A DNA stretch of 64,000 nt from positions 5,750,072-5,814,071 of the forward strand of contig JADANN010000468.1 in the NCBI GenBank assembly GCA_018806985.1, in the 5' to 3' direction. A program made the position numbers and the translations under genes. The DNA is from Angiostrongylus vasorum. Its lineage: Eukaryota; Nematoda; Chromadorea; Rhabditida; Metastrongylidae. The notes below the pieces were generated by a model. It was given only the letters and a program-made list of their open reading frames with translations. It did no database searches and was not told the DNA's origin. Below are positions 36,339-49,216 of this stretch, piece after piece (the first letter of the stretch is position 1; every line of letters starts with the position of its first letter).

Positions 36339-36703
36339 AGGGGAGCGGATAACACAGTGGTAGTGATGTCGGCCATCACGAGCATGGGCTAGTTCGGTTC
36401 CGCGGCGGGTCAACCAAGGCTCTCATCCCTCCGGGGTCGAGGAATTGGTACCGGACTTGTCCGGAAAAAATCACTCACTGCAGTCCTACTCTGGCACGGC
36501 TATCTCAGGACTCTAGGGAGAATCGACTTGACCAGCATTCAACGACATTCAAGATGAAATGGAAAACCTCAAGTAGCTACCGAAGCCACACGTGGAAAGT
36601 TGGCAGATCTTCGTGGATAACGAATGCGAATAAATGAATCTAATGTGAGAAGTGCTGGGATCCGTACAGTGAACCTGAAGACGGGTCATATAAAATGAAA
36701 TAA
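36339..36703 (+). repeat. SINE-B copy, full length
   Basis: Head gcggataacacagtggtagt, B box tagttcggttccg, and a very clear central block at 36421-36465. The 3' end is gaagacgggtcatataaaat followed by A-rich tail. An imperfect flank pair (aattaattgag / atttaactgag, 9 of 11) may be the TSD. Confidence 0.9.
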
Positions 36704-38651
36704 AAAGTATTTAACTGAGTTTTTTTCCTCAGGGATTTTCCTTCCTTCTTCTTCTTTTCTTTTCTTTTTTTTTGAGTTTAAAAGGAGGTTGCTAACAACT
36801 TCTTTATTGTGGCCAGCCTTTGTTCATTCAACCGATTCACGATTGTTCATTAGCTGAAAGAACGATCATTTTCGTAGTTAGTTGTTTAACGAACGCTCAC
36901 TTGACCGTAATGTCTTCCAAATTTGTTGGCTGTTTGACAACCTCGTGAACTGCACTTTTTTCCCCGTTAGGTTTACATGTTTGAGACGTCACAAGACCAC
37001 GTGCATAGAGGTTTTTCGTGCTGGAGACGATTAAATTACCAGTTCTCGGAAAATCATAAACATAAGAAGAAAAAAACAAACAGTGCTTAGAAACTATGCG
37101 AGTCTCAGAATTCAGTGCCAACAACATTTAGCTCTGTTTCTATATATGAGCCCAACTATGTTTTTAAAAAATTACCTTCAGTTACAAACATGTGGACCAT
37201 GTTACCAATTATAGAGCTGTTCTATCGTTAGGCTGAGAATTTACTATTTGCTAACGTGGTTAGACAACCAATGTAAAGTTTGCAAACCAGTGGAGATTCT
37301 AGACAGTTCAATCACGATTCCCACGTAAAATATAGATATCGACTAGAAGCCACAAATTCTCTGTTGCGTCGTCGTTGGTATGAGCAACCTTTCTCGAACT
37401 GTGTTGAGGTGTTTAAATCTTACATACGGATTCCGACAAGAAGTCAGTTCTAGACATTTCGAATCATTAGCTTTCTACCATTTTGTAGAGAAAGCTCTGT
37501 GTTGAAGTTAATCAAATCATTCAACAGAATCATCGACAGGGAATGCAGTGACATTAATTGGTCATTTACTACTAACCTACTGGTCGTAATCAGTTGTGTC
37601 CTTGTAAGATTTTTTGTTACTGGGATTTTATCTCATGAAACTTCGCATTTTTTAGCGCTTTGGTGCAGTGCACAGCAATTGTATCTACGTAAACATCAGA
37701 GCGAGAGTCTTATCTCTAGGAAATGTTTTGATTTCAAAGAATAGGTCATATCGGAGATTTGGTTCATGTTTCTTGGTCTTAATGATTTTTAGCCTGGCTG
37801 TTCAACTCTGGGCATGCCAGAGTACACAAAATGCTCCACTATTCCATACTGTAACTCATTTATCATCCTTACATCACTTATAAAATTGTTTCAACGAATA
37901 CGACGGTTGCAGACACAGGGATTTCAAATTTCTTTTTGCGGTTCTTCAGGACAGAACTGCAGTGAGCCTGATCCAATGTTGGACATTTCTTAGCCCTTAG
38001 AGCAGCTAGAAACGTGACTGTGCCAAATTTACAATGTATTTGTAGGTGGTTAGATGTAGTTCATATCTATCCGACTCCTGTAGTTCCGGTGCAATTCATC
38101 CGTTGTGTCTATAGTGTTTACCAATACTTCCATAGAATATGTCATTGAAATTACAAGAGCTCTGCGTTTGTTTACTTAGTGAGTTTTTCGAGTGTCTTTT
38201 TATTCTGCGAACCCCACCCTACCTCATCCACCCCATCTTTTCCTTCTGTTCACTCTTCCTGCTTACCTTGCCGGGCTAACACGAATTTTCTCGAACTCTC
38301 TTTATCTAAACATGCCCGCCCTTCATAAACTGTTCAATGGCGCTATTGTAACGTTCTGTTTACTTCCTCCCACCATAGCCTTTTTTATCGCCCTTATGTG
38401 CGAAGACGTTTATGAAGAATGTCTTATTGACTCTCGCAGAAAAGTGTTATGATGATCTCACGATTATTCCACATCTTATTACCACCACTATCCCTTCAAG
38501 CTAATTTTTTTTCTTGCGAGTAATGCCACTTAAAGCTGATGTTTGAACAAATGGTGCTCATTTAAGATAACAGTGTTTGAAAAAATAAATGCTGATAGTA
38601 TTAAAGGAAGTAGAGATTTGCTAAAGGGTTGTTGTGATATATCGTAACCTT
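36704..38651. other. Long spacer, no feature seen
   Basis: No convincing gene. The 86-aa open frame at 38192-38452 (+) has two hydrophobic stretches but no recognised family or splice context. Confidence 0.35.
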
Positions 38652-39023
38652 CCGAGGCAGGCAGCACAATTGTAGTGATGCCGACCATTACGAGCACGGT
38701 GCTGCTTCGATCCCGCTCCGGACTCGCTGTTTTTGAATCCTCCGAGTTCGGGTAATTGGTGCCGGTCTTGTCCAAAAACGGTTCACTCTCTGCAATCCAA
38801 GTGGAAGCGCTTTAGTCCGGCTATCCCAGGACTTCAAAAACAATCGTTTCGACCAACATTCAACGACATTTATGATGAAAGATAATTCTGCAAGCAGTAG
38901 CAGAACTAACATGTTAAAAGTTGGAAGACCATCGTGAATGATGGGTGGGAGGGAACGAATCGAATCTGCGAGAAGTGCTGGGATCCGCATACTATGTGTA
39001 GAAGATGGATGGTGTAGAAAAAA
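38652..39023 (+). repeat. SINE-B copy
   Basis: Head gcaggcagcacaattgtagt, B box tgcttcgatcccgct, central block at 38727-38772, and 3' part with aagtgctgggatccgcatac and an A-rich tail. Confidence 0.85.
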
Positions 39024-40433
39024 TCCAACCTACCTAGTTTATTTACTGTAATCGTCCACTTTATCTAGCCAACATCTCGATCACTTCACATTTGCTGCAG
39101 CGTAAAAAGCAGATATGGAACTCAATCTCACCACACTTCCAGAGGAACTTCATTTTTGCCAACGACAATCCGCTAACTGGTAGTTTCATCAAGTACTGTG
39201 AACTGAAGACTGTTAAACAATCATTTTTTTCCACCACTGATTTCGATATGCGCTGTTTCTCAGCGACAACTGGCCGACAACAAGTTTGTGTATTGAGAAA
39301 TTTGTAGCAATAAATAACTGTGCTTTCATCGCGATATTAATCTCCGGACATCATCCTCATGTCCACAATGGTCCCAGTGGTCCTAATGGTCTTTTGGCCG
39401 TCTATGGCTGCTTATTACATTTCAACGATCGCTGCGGCTAACGTCCAGCTTAACTCCTTCGTTCTTTCCACTTGTTATCCACACTTTTTGAACTAAAGTT
39501 CTTGTTCTTCCGTACTTTCGTTATCTTGTTGGTCCCTTATCCAAAGGCAAAACGATTTAACAGCTTCTTCCATACACCGAGAGTTCAGTGGAAGTCATAC
39601 AAACAGTGCCGTGTGCCATACAAACATCGTCATTCCCACGAAGGTAAACTGTGCTGTCTGGTTTTTTGTACGCATAGATTCCTAAACGCGACTCCGTACT
39701 AGCTTACTCTTCAGATTATCGTTATGAAGAATATAGAACTGGTCGACTTTAAAGAATTGAAGTCCTGGTTTTGGTCATAAACACTAAAGAACTGTAGTTA
39801 GACGCTCTTCTGAAGGAAAACCCCTCTCAGCTGCATATAGGATGACTAGCCAATCGTCAAAGAGCCTTTAGTAAGACTCTTAGAATAGACCTGTGGGTTT
39901 TTAAGAGAATGTTTCGTTTGATTGATGTAATCGGGTGTATGGCTCATAAAACTTCTATACCTGTTTCTCAGCTCCGGTAATATGATATTCCAGAGACGTT
40001 GGCGAAACCAATTTTGGTACAACCATGACCTTGGTTGGTAAAAAAATTGATTCCCTTCTTCTGGAGCTACTTTAACCCAGCCACTTTTATAACTTGCATT
40101 TGCTGATAGTAATCCAAAGGCAATATTGTCAAAAGCTCACCAAATATGTAGAACGGACAACTCGTTCATTTTGACTGAATAACGAGTTCGCGAGGGATAG
40201 AAATCCAAGACTTGTACACAGCTGATTATTCACCGTCTCCTTAAGTCTCACATTTATTAAAAGAGCAATCTGTCTTCAAGTATACTTGTTGACATTGTAC
40301 GAGATGAATTGCGCCGTTTTCTTCGATAAGATCTGATGACATAGCCTGCTCGCAGTTTGGTGCTTCATCACGAAGTACTTTTGTGCTGTTCTGAAGTGCC
40401 ATGAAATATTTCCCATTACATGCCATTGATGAT
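39024..40433. other. Spacer, no feature seen
   Basis: Several short open frames, none recognised. No known repeat. Confidence 0.4.
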
Positions 40434-40802
40434 TTATCTGTCGTCGTTTATCTGTAATCGTTTCCACAAGCTCTCCAATCTATCATCTTTTTCATTATTC
40501 TTAACTGTTTTCCAGCAGCGCTCATCGAACAATGTGAACAAGAGTTCGGAGTGCCAGCTATCTAGCCAGCCAACCAACTTACCATCACGTCTGATTTCAA
40601 GGAACTTACTAATACGCAATCTTTGCCGTCTTCTGAATTTCCGAGAATATCGAAAGAGAAATCTCAAACTGGCCGAACTTTCACCACTTGACGCGGAACT
40701 GTTTGATCGATTCCATGCGTACGGTACTGATTTTTCTTTGTTCAATACCATTTGGTTTTGAATCAGTCTCTTTTCTTCATCATATTCTTCCAGTTCTCTC
40801 AA
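40434..40802 (-). CDS. Unrecognised 122-codon open frame
   Basis: The predicted protein is rich in charged residues, with a serine-rich run near residues 33-44, a basic patch (FRRRQRLRISKF, about 55-66), and WLDSWHSELLFTLFDERCW near 78-96. A minus-strand frame of this length without repeat similarity could be an exon of an unknown gene, but I see no clear acceptor or donor and no family. A 113-codon frame overlaps on the other strand, which weakens the case. Confidence 0.22.
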   Translation of the reverse strand: MRELEEYDEEKRLIQNQMVLNKEKSVPYAWNRSNSSASSGESSASLRFLFRYSRKFRRRQRLRISKFLEIRRDGKLVGWLDSWHSELLFTLFDERCWKTVKNNEKDDRLESLWKRLQINDDR

Positions 40803-40856
40803 ATATCCAACACTGAAATGTTCACTAGCAATAGTTTTTTCTTACATAACCGTTAT

Positions 40857-41152
40857 CAAATCTACTGTGTGAATCTCAGCATTTCTTGCATTCAATTCGT
40901 TTTCTTCGCATTCATGGTCCACGAAGGTCTTTGAACACTTTGCATATTGTTTCAGCTGCTGCTTGAGAATTCCATCTTTTTCATGAAAGTCGTAGAATGC
41001 TGGTTGAGTCAATTTTCCTTGCAATTTTGGGGGATAGCTGGGTTAAGCGTTCTCACATGGATCGGAGGAGAGTGTTGAGGAGGGGTGTGGTCGAACTAAC
41101 ACCTTTGCTTCCTGGTCGACGGCACCACTAATCACTTTGCGCTACCGCTACC
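40857..41152 (-). repeat. SINE-B copy, diverged
   Basis: The antisense 3' end at 40861-40886 is related to gtgctgggatccgcacagta. The middle part is at 40915-41040, and a decayed head (gtagcgcaaagtgattagtg on minus) is near 41130-41150. The central block is largely lost. Confidence 0.75.
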
Positions 41153-42527
41153 TATAGTAATAGTGGTGAAATAACAAATAAAAGCAAAACATCATTTTGT
41201 TCATAAGGTGCTGACGCTGTGATGCGATCTTGAACAAAATACTCATCGTATTTAATCATTTTTGGAAATTTCTGGAGATTGGTTGTTGTAAATAGTGCTA
41301 ACTGTTTGAATCTCATTTGAGGTACCATTTGTAAGGCGCTCTAGGCTTCCTTGAGAACATAAGCATTGATTATTTGCGCTAACCAGTCGATCGCCATTAT
41401 TTCTAGGGCAGAAATTTCACAGTCTGATATATTAAATGCAGTGGGTTCATAATAATTTTGAAATGTGAGTGTTCTCAGTGCTCTAGCTTTTGATGTTATG
41501 ATGCTCGTGCCAGTGAAGATAGGTGATTAGATGCTGAACAAAAGCGACCACGTCTTGCCTTGGGGCACTTCAATGAGCTACATTTTGTTATCTCTCATCA
41601 AAAATACCAAACACTAAGGGTCCGTTTCACCTGGTCGCATTAAAGCATCTCTTACCGTAGCGTTGAATACGATGCAAACACTAAAGGAGCTAAACATTCG
41701 TAGGACCTTTGAAGGTGTCAAATTTCTGGAAAGAGTATGGTCGAGATTTTGCACTCGTATGGCAAGCGCTTCACCAACGGAACTCACCATTTAAGGACCT
41801 GAAATTCTAGATTAAGCTGACGAAACGATCATAGCAGCGTCCTCATTCGATATATTCTCATTATCGTTGAGTGGTTCTCTGGAGCGACCACGTTTGCTAG
41901 AAGTGGCAACGTCTTTGTGGTCTGACCGGCCTCAACAAGAGGTGTGTTGTGTAAACAGCACTGCGACTGCGTCAGTCTAGGAGGACTATAGAAATGTCGT
42001 ACATCCGATAGTACTTCAACTACTATGTCCTGTTTTCCACTCCACAACGTAGTTGAGTGTTTTATGTTGTCTTTTTCACATGTAACTTGTAGTTCGATGT
42101 GCTCGTTCGGGCGATTAGAGAGCGCTTAGTCGTTGTCGTTGATCGAATCGCTCCATTGACCAAGGTCATCACCATCAGCGGTTCTTCTTTGGTTGCGATT
42201 TTGAATCACAAGATGTTCAAGAGTAAACTTTTTGAAAACGGAGGGCTTACTATGAGTTATTATTCGAATTGAATTCAACGATGACCTTTATGAATACTGA
42301 GTGTTTCCTATGAATTGATGAGTGTTGGAATACTTTGATCTTAAAAGCACTACAAATTTGAAAATATAACCATTCGAACTTGGCTTTTCCGTGGTCAAAC
42401 TGCTTTACATCTTTTTTTTCGTTTGCCATAAAATATATTACAATTGAAAGTTAACAGTGACCACTTTCCTATGAGAGGAACTAATTAAGTATTTACGATT
42501 TCTTGATTTTCTTGATGTGTAAAGAAG
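41153..42527. other. Spacer, no feature seen
   Basis: No gene or repeat recognised. Confidence 0.4.
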
Positions 42528-42800
42528 AGCGCGTATAGCGCAGTGGTTAGAGGCGTCCTGTAGTACATATGGATTTGATCACGCGTCCGGCTCACCATGT
42601 CCTTCATCGCCCTGGGGTTGGCAAATTGCTACCAGACTTGCCTGGGAGGATAGCACCATGGGCTCGATACAGCGATAGGCCACCGCGAGTCGCTGTAAAG
42701 ACTAGATACGCATTCAGTCACCTCTAACGATGCTTAATGAAGTCGAATGAATACCGCATCCCTCACGGATTGATCAATGTCGAAGCTTCATCCTTTTTTA
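42528..42800 (+). repeat. SINE-A copy, full length
   Basis: Head gcgcgtatagcgcagtggtt, central block at 42603-42650, and 3' part caatgtcgaagcttcatcct with a T-rich end. The flanks share only tgtaaa. Confidence 0.88.
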
Positions 42801-43155
42801 AGCTGTAAAATTCTATATCTCTACAAAAATCTTTGTTGCTTACAGTGTTAAGAGTAATTTATTCGGATAACGATTTCTAATAAAGGTTAATCTAGTTGAA
42901 TAGAAAGCTTTCTTCTTCACATAAACCACGATTCTCCATAAAAAAAGTCTCCATCATTATTCCAAGACGGAAGCGCGCCGTTGGCTTCCGGAATGGAACA
43001 CTAGCAATTCTTAGCCAGCTGTGGACTTTCTGGTTTTTTTCTTGAAAATAAAAATTGGTTTTTTTTTCAATAATTAGAGTGCTTTAAGGGTTGTGAACCT
43101 GCCAGAATTGTTAAAGAGACGTCGTTCTGTCGTTCCATGGGTATATATACATGAT
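42801..43155. other. Spacer, no feature seen
   Basis: No gene or repeat recognised. Confidence 0.45.
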
Positions 43156-43457
43156 ACTCTTTACTGTAACGAAGCTGAGATATTTGCAAAACTCTGGACC
43201 GCAGGTGCCTATGGTGGGGAACGAACGCGCTATTCTCCTTTCCTAGTTGAGAGACAGGCGAAACAAAGGACCCGCATGGTGTGGTGGTGAACGCGTTACT
43301 CCCCGGAAAGGACAATAGCGCGTTCGTTCCCCACTCATAGGCACCTGCGGTGCAGAATTTCTGCAAATATCTCAGCTTCGTTGAAGTTATATTTCGCAAT
43401 ATACCCTGCCATCAAAAAAAGTAGGCAGTAAGTAAAAAGGTTAAAACTCTTTACTGT
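43156..43457 (+). repeat. Inverted SINE-C composite with 12-bp TSD
   Basis: Perfect TSD actctttactgt at 43156-43167 and 43446-43457. The left arm (43168 to about 43243) is antisense; the right arm (about 43244-43445) is sense and ends gcagtaagtaaaaaggttaa. The arms pair over about 75 bp. Confidence 0.9.
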
Positions 43458-43778
43458 GTTATTATGCTTGGTCCTTCTTGCAAACACACTGTTGTCAGCA
43501 CTTTGAAGTATTTTTGCACCCTTTGTTGAGACCATTCCTGGGTTTTTTATATCCACACATTCCGTAGAATAAACATAACGATGAAAACTAAACGGCATTT
43601 AATGTTGTCATATTACTGGCCGAAGAACTTTTTTCGAAAAATGGTTTTTTCAAACTTTTAATAGCAAAGGTTAGTTTCCTGGTCTCATCCATTGTTTTGA
43701 TCTGCTTTCGATTAGCTGTCGAGTGAGTACACATAATGAGGTATTAAAAAGCCCCGGATTGCACTAAACTGAAAATGA

Positions 43779-43833
43779 ACACTATAGTGTCCATATCGTC
43801 CTCTGGTCCAAACGCGTATATACACTATAGTGT
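43779..43833. repeat. Pair of identical 12-bp palindromes
   Basis: acactatagtgt occurs at 43779-43790 and 43822-43833, each followed by c. Both are perfect palindromes, with start points 43 bp apart. A hairpin, atgcattg..caatgcat, lies about 40 bp further right (43872-43891). Confidence 0.6.
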
Positions 43834-44344
43834 CAATACAGGGCGTTATGAGATAACAAGCAGCTGCCATCATGCATTGTACGCAATGCATTTGCTGGAG
43901 GAATATTGACAGACAGCTTTCAATTTAAGCCTGTGTATTTTAGTAAAGGTTATTAACTTCATTAGAAATCATTGGAATCTTCAGACCCTTGCCTACAAAA
44001 AATTTGTGCTTCGATTCCACCGAGATAATCCTGCTTTTCTGATGTCTATGAAACTTTTTTCTTCATTTTTTCTAACTGAGGACTTATATCTCAAAGGGTA
44101 AAGCGATTGAATAAGCGCGATTTCGTTCGGCACGAAAAAGTATGAAATTCATGCGCCAAATTTTCAGAACATTTTGAGAATTTTGGATGAATTTCCATTT
44201 GAAAAGAGTTTACAGAGATGTTATGTGTACTTTAAACGATAAAGGCAAAGTTCTGCTTATAAACCAAACCTATAGAGTTCTTAACCCCTCAACTACTTTA
44301 GTGATCGAGAAATTACCGTCAACTGTTGAATATGTGCTAATTTG

Positions 44345-44425
44345 CTAGTCCACCTCAGACACCTGCGGTTCGGAGTTTTGCAAATATCCGAGCATCATTG
44401 TGGTTATATTTCCCTTTATGGTCAG
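44345..44425 (+). repeat. SINE-C fragment
   Basis: Only the body remains: cacctgcggttcggagtttt through gagcatcattgtggttata. Confidence 0.75.
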
Positions 44426-45599
44426 TTTACTCTCGTTTCATCAGATTGTTAACTTCTTTGGACATTAGATAATGTGAAAGTTCGAACGTCATTTAGAGAG
44501 AATTTATCGTCAATGAAACATTCACGCAATTTTCCCCATCACCCCCAAATTCAACTCATCTTCGATCAGCTGCTCTTCACATAACAATACTAATCCAATT
44601 CATTACCACCGTAAAGGTCATGAAGGTAAACAAACAAAAAACTGGACACTAATTGAGTTTTATGCCTTTCCACTTTCATTTCATCTATTCGTTGACTAGA
44701 AGATGTCTGAATGCGCTGTAATAAGAGCAGAAAACTATTATTAGTTAGTTAAAATCTGCAAGAAATGCTCTCAAAAGCAGACTGGATTCACTAAAGTGAC
44801 TATTTCTGCTCTTCGATAAGTCTAAGGTCTTTTGTGGCATTAAATCCCAGAAAAAATTTTGCCATGTCATAGATAGGGGCTCAACATGATTATGATAACT
44901 TAGAAAATGAAATAAAGAAATAAATGAAAAAAGGAAAAAATGAGAAGTACTCTACACTGGCCTATGATTACTTTTCTGCTGTACTCTAGGAACTGCTGTT
45001 GAAGGCCTCCAAAAACAAGTATGCGTTATCTGACATTTTGTAAAAAGATGCTCTATTTCTTATGCTGGTTATATTTAGCCTTTCGTAATTTACTTTACCT
45101 CGCAGAAAATCCGGTCAAGGTTGGACGGTCTTTTTTCTTCCCATAGTGCATCAGCTTTCTTATGACAAAAACCTACCAGACCGTCCTTGAAAAAAGTTGT
45201 ATCCGATCACTAGTAAGGTTCTTCTTCCTCATATTACCCAGTTACTGCATCAGTTCCGCTCGAGATTCCGTGACAACGGGTTGTGGAGCCATTCCAGCTC
45301 ATCGAATTGTTGCATCCAAACTGCAATGGAGTTCGCAATGATCCGATAGGTTCGAATCTGCAGTATCCAGACCGCTGTTAATATATTGTCATGAAGGATT
45401 CCGACCATTCCAGAACATCAGCTCAATCTTATTAGTTGCTCAATGGCATTGAATCAGATGGAAGTGACGTCAGCCAGACAGGACGTTGATGATGTCATCG
45501 TAAGCGGTTCAGAAGAAGTCAGAACACTTCAATAAATGTTATCGATTGTTTGAAGAACATCACTGACAAACCATTTCGTATTTAACCTACACTTATTCT
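44426..45599. other. Spacer, no feature seen
   Basis: No gene or repeat recognised. Confidence 0.4.
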
Positions 45600-46060
45600 T
45601 CACCAGTGAAAAAAAAACGAAAGGTCGTCCGCTGTCCAGTCCGAACACTGGCGCGTCCCTCTCTCTCGATGTTGTCGATCAATGCCGGCCGGCGGCATCG
45701 CTAGAAGCTCTCTCGTACAAACCAAATGGCATTTTCATCATTACTCAAATAAAACATCTTTTGAAAGCGTCGCCGTTCGTCTTCTCGTTTTCTTTTTCTT
45801 CTGTAGTATCTCTTCTCTCCCAACACGCGCTGACAGTTTTATTCGCATTCACAATATTTTTTCCTCCAGGCGTTTTCCCAAGTTGTTTTTTCGTTTCGTG
45901 CGCATTCGCTTCCCAGAAATCGCTGGTGGAATAGTTTTCACTTATCTTTACTTTTCATTCTCTAATTTATTTAAGGCTCTGGAATTTGGTTTAACGATAT
46001 TATTACTGCGACATCAATGTAAAGTCGTCTGTTTCGATACTGCAAAGTGACTTTCGCGCA
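45600..46060. other. GC-richer patch with open frames on both strands
   Basis: A 122-codon plus-strand frame (45682-46050) is hydrophobic and arginine/phenylalanine rich, with no recognised domain. On the minus strand a 38-codon frame starts MPPAGIDRQHRERGTRQCSD near 45704 in a locally CpG-rich stretch (gccggccggcggcatcgc). This could be a promoter/first-exon region, but no splice model can be supported. Confidence 0.25.
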
Positions 46061-46999
46061 AAAATTCACTAGCGCCCTGTGGTTTTTTTTCCTTATTTTT
46101 TATTTTAGATGGTATAAAAAATGCTCAAATATTGTGCTTTCATTTAAAAAATATCATATTTTACACTTGAATACTACAGTTTAATGCAATGCAGTGATGG
46201 GCTACTAGCGTGTTCACCGTTTCGAGTTCGAATTCCGTTGGCCGAGGACTAATGAGCTCCAATATCGCGCTCCAGTCAACTCGTCTACAAAAGAAAAACA
46301 GTTTTATTCATTATTTCAAGTCAGCGGGGTTATTGTCCAAAGCAGAAGGACTCTATTTCATTGTTGGAGACCAATTAGACTTAGATTAATCCTAGAGAAA
46401 TTCAAGGGTGCAGTAAGAGGACGTTTTTTATCTATCAAAACTACTTTTTTTTGTCAGTTTTTTAATACTTTCTTAATTTCTTAGGTAACTCAAATGCGTT
46501 TTAGTTAGTTTGTTTTCTTTTTACATAGTTGGAATTTAATCCGACAGCTTCTAAAAGAAGTCAGACAGTTTGTTAGCATACTAGTGGTTAAGATGTGTTG
46601 TTATTCGTTTTCGCATCTGAAAGCTGTCTAGAAAACATCTCGTCTATACTTTCCGGAAACTAATCTCGGTTTGTAGTCTTCCATTTAAAACTGGCAAGTC
46701 TTATACAAAATCCACTACAACACAAAAGCAAAGGCAACAACTTGAAATAGATTGAATTTCGCGCCATAATGTTGACAGCATGGGATAAAATAACAAAGCG
46801 TTAACGTTTTCAATAATAAAATTAGAACTAATCTTCGAATCCTCCTACGATGTCTTAGTAGTCCACGCTGTTTTTTGACGTTTTTGCGATTAAAGAAATG
46901 GGCGGGGGTACTTCAATGCTCTTAGCAGTACCGTCAAAACAGATGCCTTCATTTCACTCTCATTCTGTTCGTTTTTCTACTTTGACTCTGCTCTGAGAG
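46061..46999. other. Spacer with one tRNA-like remnant
   Basis: At 46196-46247, tgatgggctactagcgtg and gagttcgaattccg are spaced like tRNA A and B boxes, suggesting an old tRNA-derived SINE head. Nothing else recognised. Confidence 0.35.
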
Positions 47000-47165
47000 G
47001 AGGACATCCAGACTTCCGCTTCATATCAACATTTTCTTCGTTTTTCCTCATATTGATAGTTTTCTGGACAGTGTTCAATGGAGTTCTAAGCTTAGTTGCA
47101 ACGGTTGCGGCAGACTGTTCCTGATCCACAAGGAACGCAATACTTTTGTGATGTGGACATCCTTT
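47000..47165 (-). pseudogene. Possible Tc1/mariner-type transposase N-terminus fragment
   Basis: The minus-strand frame reads HKSIAFLVDQEQSAATVATK then LRTPLNTVQKTIN and SGCPPLRAESK before a stop. The spacing (helix, 'A..L....TV' helix-turn-helix, then a basic linker with SG.P) resembles the DNA-binding head of Tc1/mariner transposases. No DDE catalytic part is found in the next 200 bp. The call is inference from motif spacing. Confidence 0.42.
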
Positions 47166-47277
47166 CGTTGGTTCAAATTAGGGCACCAACTAAATCATTA
47201 AAAAAAGCCTTACTTCCATGCTTAGGTGATATGTCTTTACAAAGAATCGTATGAGGTCCAGCACACTTTACCCTCCT

Positions 47278-47648
47278 AATTGTTTACCGCCTCATCATGG
47301 CTGCGAGGTGTTCCTGGGTGTCGGGCTACCATGTGCAGCAGGCGGATTCATCACCACAGCAAGGTCTCCAAAGCTGAGAAGTAGTCCGGCGTTTCCATCA
47401 GCAAGCCCAGCTAAGACCACAATACCAGCATCCACCGCTATCCTGATATCAAACTAGTCGCATGGTGGCAAATCTCCCTCTGATCCACAAGGGCGGAGAC
47501 TGCCTGTGGTGGTGACGACATGTGGCAGACTTTGGTTAGGCTGACCTCCGGATTCCAGGGAACAACAGTAGCTAAACCAGCAAAATTTCGAAAGAATGGA
47601 AATTATGCCCTCTCAACCAGTTAAGTTGGGCCATCCAAGTATTCAAAT
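47278..47648 (+). repeat. SINE-D copy, diverged
   Basis: From gtttaccgcctcatcatggc to ccatccaagtattcaaatg, in family order with many substitutions. No TSD seen. Confidence 0.85.
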
Positions 47649-49216
47649 GTCAGGTATCCAAATAAGAATCTGGGGTTAGCCGGACTAGGAGTTTCTCATC
47701 TGGTCAGAATAGGCGGTCATAGGGCGTTACACTTTAGATTTCAGAGAGGTTCTAACCAGTACGTTGCACATGACTGGCATTCATTAACCCTCTAGCTGAG
47801 CTTCTGGAAACTCAGAAATGATCCTTTTATTTTAAAATAATGCAGTATTAGGAGTTCTATGGCACGATATTGAAAGTTGTCAAGAGTTGTTGGAAAACAT
47901 TGAAGAGATCGAGAGATGAGAGAATCTGATTTTTAACGAGTTAAAATCCGGACTTCATGTTGTTTCTAATGGCAACGAAAAGCTTTCCGAGCGTCGTCTA
48001 GTTTAACCACTAACATACCGGTTTCTATAGAAATTAAAAAAAAGTTCTTTTGTGGACATCTCGTTTTTTGATTTGCAACATTAAACCTCCAACTGCATAT
48101 AACATTTTAATCCCTCATGAGATCCATGGCGATCTTCATCCGACTGGCGCTGCAGTTTTTATAAATGGCATCATATAATGCGCCTGTTGTGACTCCATAA
48201 TCTACTCCATCATTGTCGAATCATCTAGAAAAATCGATTTTCCATTTTTTTCATTTCCATTAAAGCATTTTATTCTTTACGTGAAGCGAGATATAGTGAA
48301 TAGGATGTTCCATGGCAAGTTGGATGGTCCGCCTTCACATGATTTGTTGGCTCTAACACTACGTCCAAGCGTTTCGTCGTTTCGTGGTCCTGCAATCCTC
48401 CATTCTTAGAGATAGACGGTCATATTCGCTTGTGGGTTTCGTCGAGGCTTACGGATCTGCTTTCTGTCCTCATTCACTTCCTTAGTACTAATCAAGCATA
48501 GTGAGAATACTTTTGTTTGGAATCCTAAGTTAGCCGTGCTGGACGGTTACCCGTTGTTCTCCACAGGCAGCCACTGACTCTTCTAGATCAGAAAATGGTT
48601 CACTCTTTCGCCAGTAGTATCAGGAACGTTCCTTCAGGGCAACAACCGTCCTCGTGGAGGGTCTCATTCTTGTGTATCGGCCGATCGAAGTACAATGTAA
48701 CACGGGTCGAGTCATTGCTTTATTTATCTAGCAGAAGATTTACTAGCAGAAAATTTACTAGCAGAAAAATGAACAGTTTTGTACCTTTGTAAATAGATGA
48801 CTAATCGACCTTGTAAATAAAAAAGGTTTCCGACCATCGATTCTCCCCATCGGTTAAATCGGATTAAAAGTCCAACTAGAGTTTCTTCATTTTTTTTAGT
48901 TCCTCTTCCTAGGTTTCATCGAACACTTGTGATTATAATGAATACAACTGCAATGTTTGTTTTACAAAGATAAATTGACCGATTTCCTAAAAGTGACTCT
49001 TGCCGATCAAGATGACATTATTTCATTGCTGGTAAACTCTAGGTTAGTTAAATTCGCTGAAAGAGAATGCGCTTCTGGCTGGAAACTTGTTAACATCGTT
49101 TCAACGCTGGAATAGTTTTGAGTTCTGCTAAGAAAAATATTTATAATGTTGTTGGATGTGATACGAAACCTGGAGTTAGTTTTTCATACTTAAGGGGGAT
49201 ACTTACGACAATGGTT
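47649..49216. other. Spacer, no feature seen
   Basis: No gene. A small tandem array of three related 15-16-bp units (tactagcagaaaattt-like) lies at 48726-48768. Confidence 0.4.

Noticed and set aside
38192..38452. 86-aa frame with hydrophobic stretches as a membrane protein
   Set aside because: T-rich DNA gives such frames by chance; there is no splice context, family or conserved motif.
40420..40761. 113-codon plus-strand frame
   Set aside because: It overlaps the minus-strand 122-codon frame and reads as low-complexity Ser/Phe/Leu; neither strand can be proven, and only the minus one was kept, at low confidence.
45120..45195. Short inverted repeat around gacggtct/agaccgtc
   Set aside because: The arms are only about 9 bp contiguous with an offset; no TSD or second copy was seen.
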